Source: a virus
IMG/VR virus record: IMGVR_UViG_3300032224_001122
Location: 1 to 20,208 of that record
Direction: 5' to 3' (one strand)
DNA length: 20,208 nucleotides
In this document: one piece after another, positions 18,872 through 20,208 of the stretch
Numbering within the stretch: the stretch's first letter is position 1
Layout: every line of letters begins with the position of its first letter
Notes under the pieces: model-generated
What the model was told of the DNA's origin: nothing
Database searches by the model: none
What the model saw: only the letters and a program-made list of their open reading frames with translations
Translations under genes and position numbers: made by a program

Positions 18872-19882
18872 ATGGAACTGCTAACAGTCTACAGTGATGC
18901 AATCAAGAGTGACCGCCTTGGTTATGTCAAGGGCTATCTTGTGCGCTTTGGCTCGCCTGAAACGCCGGATCTTGAAGGTGACTTTTTCACGCCTGACACA
19001 GACTACGGTTTCCCGGTCAAGTCAGGTCAAGCCGTACCGCTCAACCTTTACTACCACCACGGTATGGATGCTGTCGTAGGCAAGCGTTGTATCGGCACAG
19101 GCACAGTCAAGATGACCGATACCGGGCTGTGGTACGAGGCACAGGTAGACATGGCTGACGAGTACGGTCAGATGATCGCGAAGCTTTGCAAGCAAGGCAA
19201 GATGGGTTATTCCTCTGGAGCAGCTGGACATCTAGTACAGCGCAAGAGCAATGGCACGGTGAATCAAATTATTTCCTGGCCTATCGCCGAAGCATCAATT
19301 ACACCTACACCAGCGGAGTATCGCAACAGTGTAAAGACCCTAAAGGACATGTATACAATGGATTCTATGATGGATATGGGAATGGATATGGGTGATGACA
19401 GCGAAGAATATGCCATCACTCCTGAGCTAGCCGAGCCACAAATCGGTGAAGACCCAGCCGCATACATTGACAAGGTCTATACAGGCACTGGCGCAAACAT
19501 CATTCACGAAGGCTTTGAAGGTCTCTACGATAACCTCTGTGCTGGCATCATGGGACTCTACGAAGTCCAAGGGGACAAGACACCATACATCATTGCACTG
19601 GTCGATGGCTTTGCCGATCGTGCGAAGAAACTTGCAACCGCCATTGGGTCTGACCCGATGCTGGTGAAATCCGCTCCGGATAGCCTCCGGAGTGTAGAAC
19701 GTCGGCTGCGGGATGCAGTCGGACTCTCCCGGTCTGCCGCTAAGCGGCTGGCTCCTGAGTGTTGGGAATCTCTGCGGGATGCAGACCAACCAGAAGTAAA
19801 CCCGGACATCGTAGTTGAGGCGAAAGCCACTGACCAAGAGCGAGCAGACTTTCTTGCGCGCTTGGAGATTATGTCACTATGA
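18872..19882 (+). CDS. Prohead protease (HK97/S78 family) with long C-terminal extension
   Basis: The protein (336 aa from ATG 18872) has the S78 pattern: G-Y-L-V-R-F-G, L-E-G-D-F-F-T-P-D-T-D, L-Y-Y-H-H-G-M-D (catalytic His), G-K-M-G-Y-S-S-G-A (catalytic Ser), and W-P-I-A-E-A-S-I-T-P-T-P-A. It matures the capsid shell by cleaving scaffold or delta-domain parts. The protease domain ends near 155. A Met/Asp-rich linker (M-M-D-M-G-M-D-M-G-D-D) and about 140 further residues follow, which may act as scaffold. In-frame ATG 18854 is the alternative start; 18872 is preferred because a GTGGGATAGTG block sits the same distance upstream as in the portal gene. The stop overlaps the capsid gene start as ATGA. 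Confidence 0.88.
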   Translation: MELLTVYSDAIKSDRLGYVKGYLVRFGSPETPDLEGDFFTPDTDYGFPVKSGQAVPLNLYYHHGMDAVVGKRCIGTGTVKMTDTGLWYEAQVDMADEYGQMIAKLCKQGKMGYSSGAAGHLVQRKSNGTVNQIISWPIAEASITPTPAEYRNSVKTLKDMYTMDSMMDMGMDMGDDSEEYAITPELAEPQIGEDPAAYIDKVYTGTGANIIHEGFEGLYDNLCAGIMGLYEVQGDKTPYIIALVDGFADRAKKLATAIGSDPMLVKSAPDSLRSVERRLRDAVGLSRSAAKRLAPECWESLRDADQPEVNPDIVVEAKATDQERADFLARLEIMSL

Positions 19883-20208
19883 CAATTGAACAACTCGAGT
19901 CTAAGAAACTCGGAAACATCGCAACGGCGAAGGAACTCGCCGCTTCCGGTGGTGACCTCGCACAGGCAAAGAGCCTGATGTCGGAAGTCAAGGATATCGA
20001 AGCTCGCATTGAGATGATCAAGTCGCTCGGTGAGACTGCACCTGTAGCCGCTCCTGCTGTTCAGCCATGGACAAACGGCGGCGTTACAAAGTCGGTGTTT
20101 AGCGGTACTCGTGATGAGCAGTCCTACAAGGGCTACGTTATGGGGCAGTTCGCATTGGCTGTCGCTGGCAACAAGTCGGCTCAAGATTGGCTCAAGTCCA
20201 ACGGCCAC
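19879..20208 (+). CDS. Major capsid protein, HK97 fold, N-terminal part only
   Basis: The frame is open from ATG 19879 to the last base, 110 codons, with no stop, so the gene runs out of the window. Its start overlaps the protease stop as ATGA, with GGAG (19864-19867) upstream. Residues 1-50 form a charged helix region (L-M-S-E-V-K-D-I-E-A-R-I-E-M-I-K), the delta domain that HK97-type capsids use as internal scaffold and the protease removes. A Pro/Ala linker follows, then Y-K-G-Y-V-M-G-Q-F-A-L-A-V-A-G-N-K-S-A-Q-D-W-L, the N-arm and start of the mature capsid. Order portal, MuF, protease, capsid supports the call. A long frame on the opposite strand here is a shadow. Confidence 0.85.
   Translation, partial: MTIEQLESKKLGNIATAKELAASGGDLAQAKSLMSEVKDIEARIEMIKSLGETAPVAAPAVQPWTNGGVTKSVFSGTRDEQSYKGYVMGQFALAVAGNKSAQDWLKSNGH

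Noticed and set aside
19558-20208. Long frame on the - strand at the right end (216 residues)
   Set aside because: It lies opposite the protease end and the capsid gene start, has the low-complexity Ser/Arg composition of a shadow frame, and breaks the operon direction.
1-20208. tRNA genes, CRISPR arrays, integrase and attachment sites
   Set aside because: None were recognised by eye; a tRNAscan-SE and attachment-site search would settle this. Absence of an integrase here does not prove a lytic lifestyle.

Overview
The window is a stretch of a tailed bacteriophage (Caudoviricetes) genome, or of a closely related prophage. The evidence is a contiguous HK97-type packaging and head module (small terminase, large terminase, portal, MuF-like minor head protein, prohead protease, start of the major capsid protein), a phage replication and recombination module, and an endolysin next to a tail-fibre-like gene. 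The host cannot be named. Shine-Dalgarno sequences of the GGAG type and near-consensus sigma70 promoters show it is bacterial. Sampled lines have roughly 50% GC, with several more AT-rich accessory genes. TTG start codons are unusually common. No integrase, tRNA gene or CRISPR array was recognised, so lifestyle is open despite an Xre-type regulator.

Layout. (1) 1-3448, + strand: 3' part of a tail fibre/receptor-binding-like gene, a CHAP/NlpC-type endolysin and a calcineurin-like phosphoesterase, closed by a bidirectional terminator at 3456-3485. (2) 5077-3537, - strand: a tightly coupled four-gene recombination operon (unknown 88-aa protein, ERF annealing protein, DUF2829/Tad2-like protein, Gam/Gp157-like coiled-coil protein). 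(3) 5109-5171: a compact divergent promoter whose two -35 boxes form one inverted repeat, the likely genetic switch. (4) 5178-10631, + strand: Xre regulator, zinc-ribbon membrane protein, unknown protein, a full sigma70-like factor, VRR-NUC nuclease, AEP-type primase, PriCT/RecA-like helicase, a repeat-rich candidate origin, an unknown gene and an ssDNA-binding-like protein. (5) 10688-12316: small overlapping accessory genes, several with the DUF2829/Tad2 pattern, plus a DUF3310 protein. (6) 12303-20208: PLD-like protein, TerS, DNA methyltransferase, TerL, a self-contained ParB-like 'moron' with its own promoter, palindromic operator and terminator, then portal, MuF, protease and capsid.

How it fits together. 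The divergent switch would drive recombination genes leftward and regulator, sigma and replication genes rightward. Primase, helicase, ssDNA-binding protein and a probable iteron-like origin form the replication unit; VRR-NUC, ERF and Gam/Gp157 process and protect DNA ends; the sigma factor is a candidate for switching to late genes. Lysis genes at the left and head genes at the right suggest that the missing tail module lies beyond the right end and joins the left end in a circular map. The most notable points are the set of DUF2829/Tad2-like small proteins (possible anti-Thoeris/anti-CBASS sponges), the primary-type sigma factor, the structured leader of the primase gene, the GTATC repeat cluster, the regulated moron, and a possible -1 frameshift joining portal and MuF.
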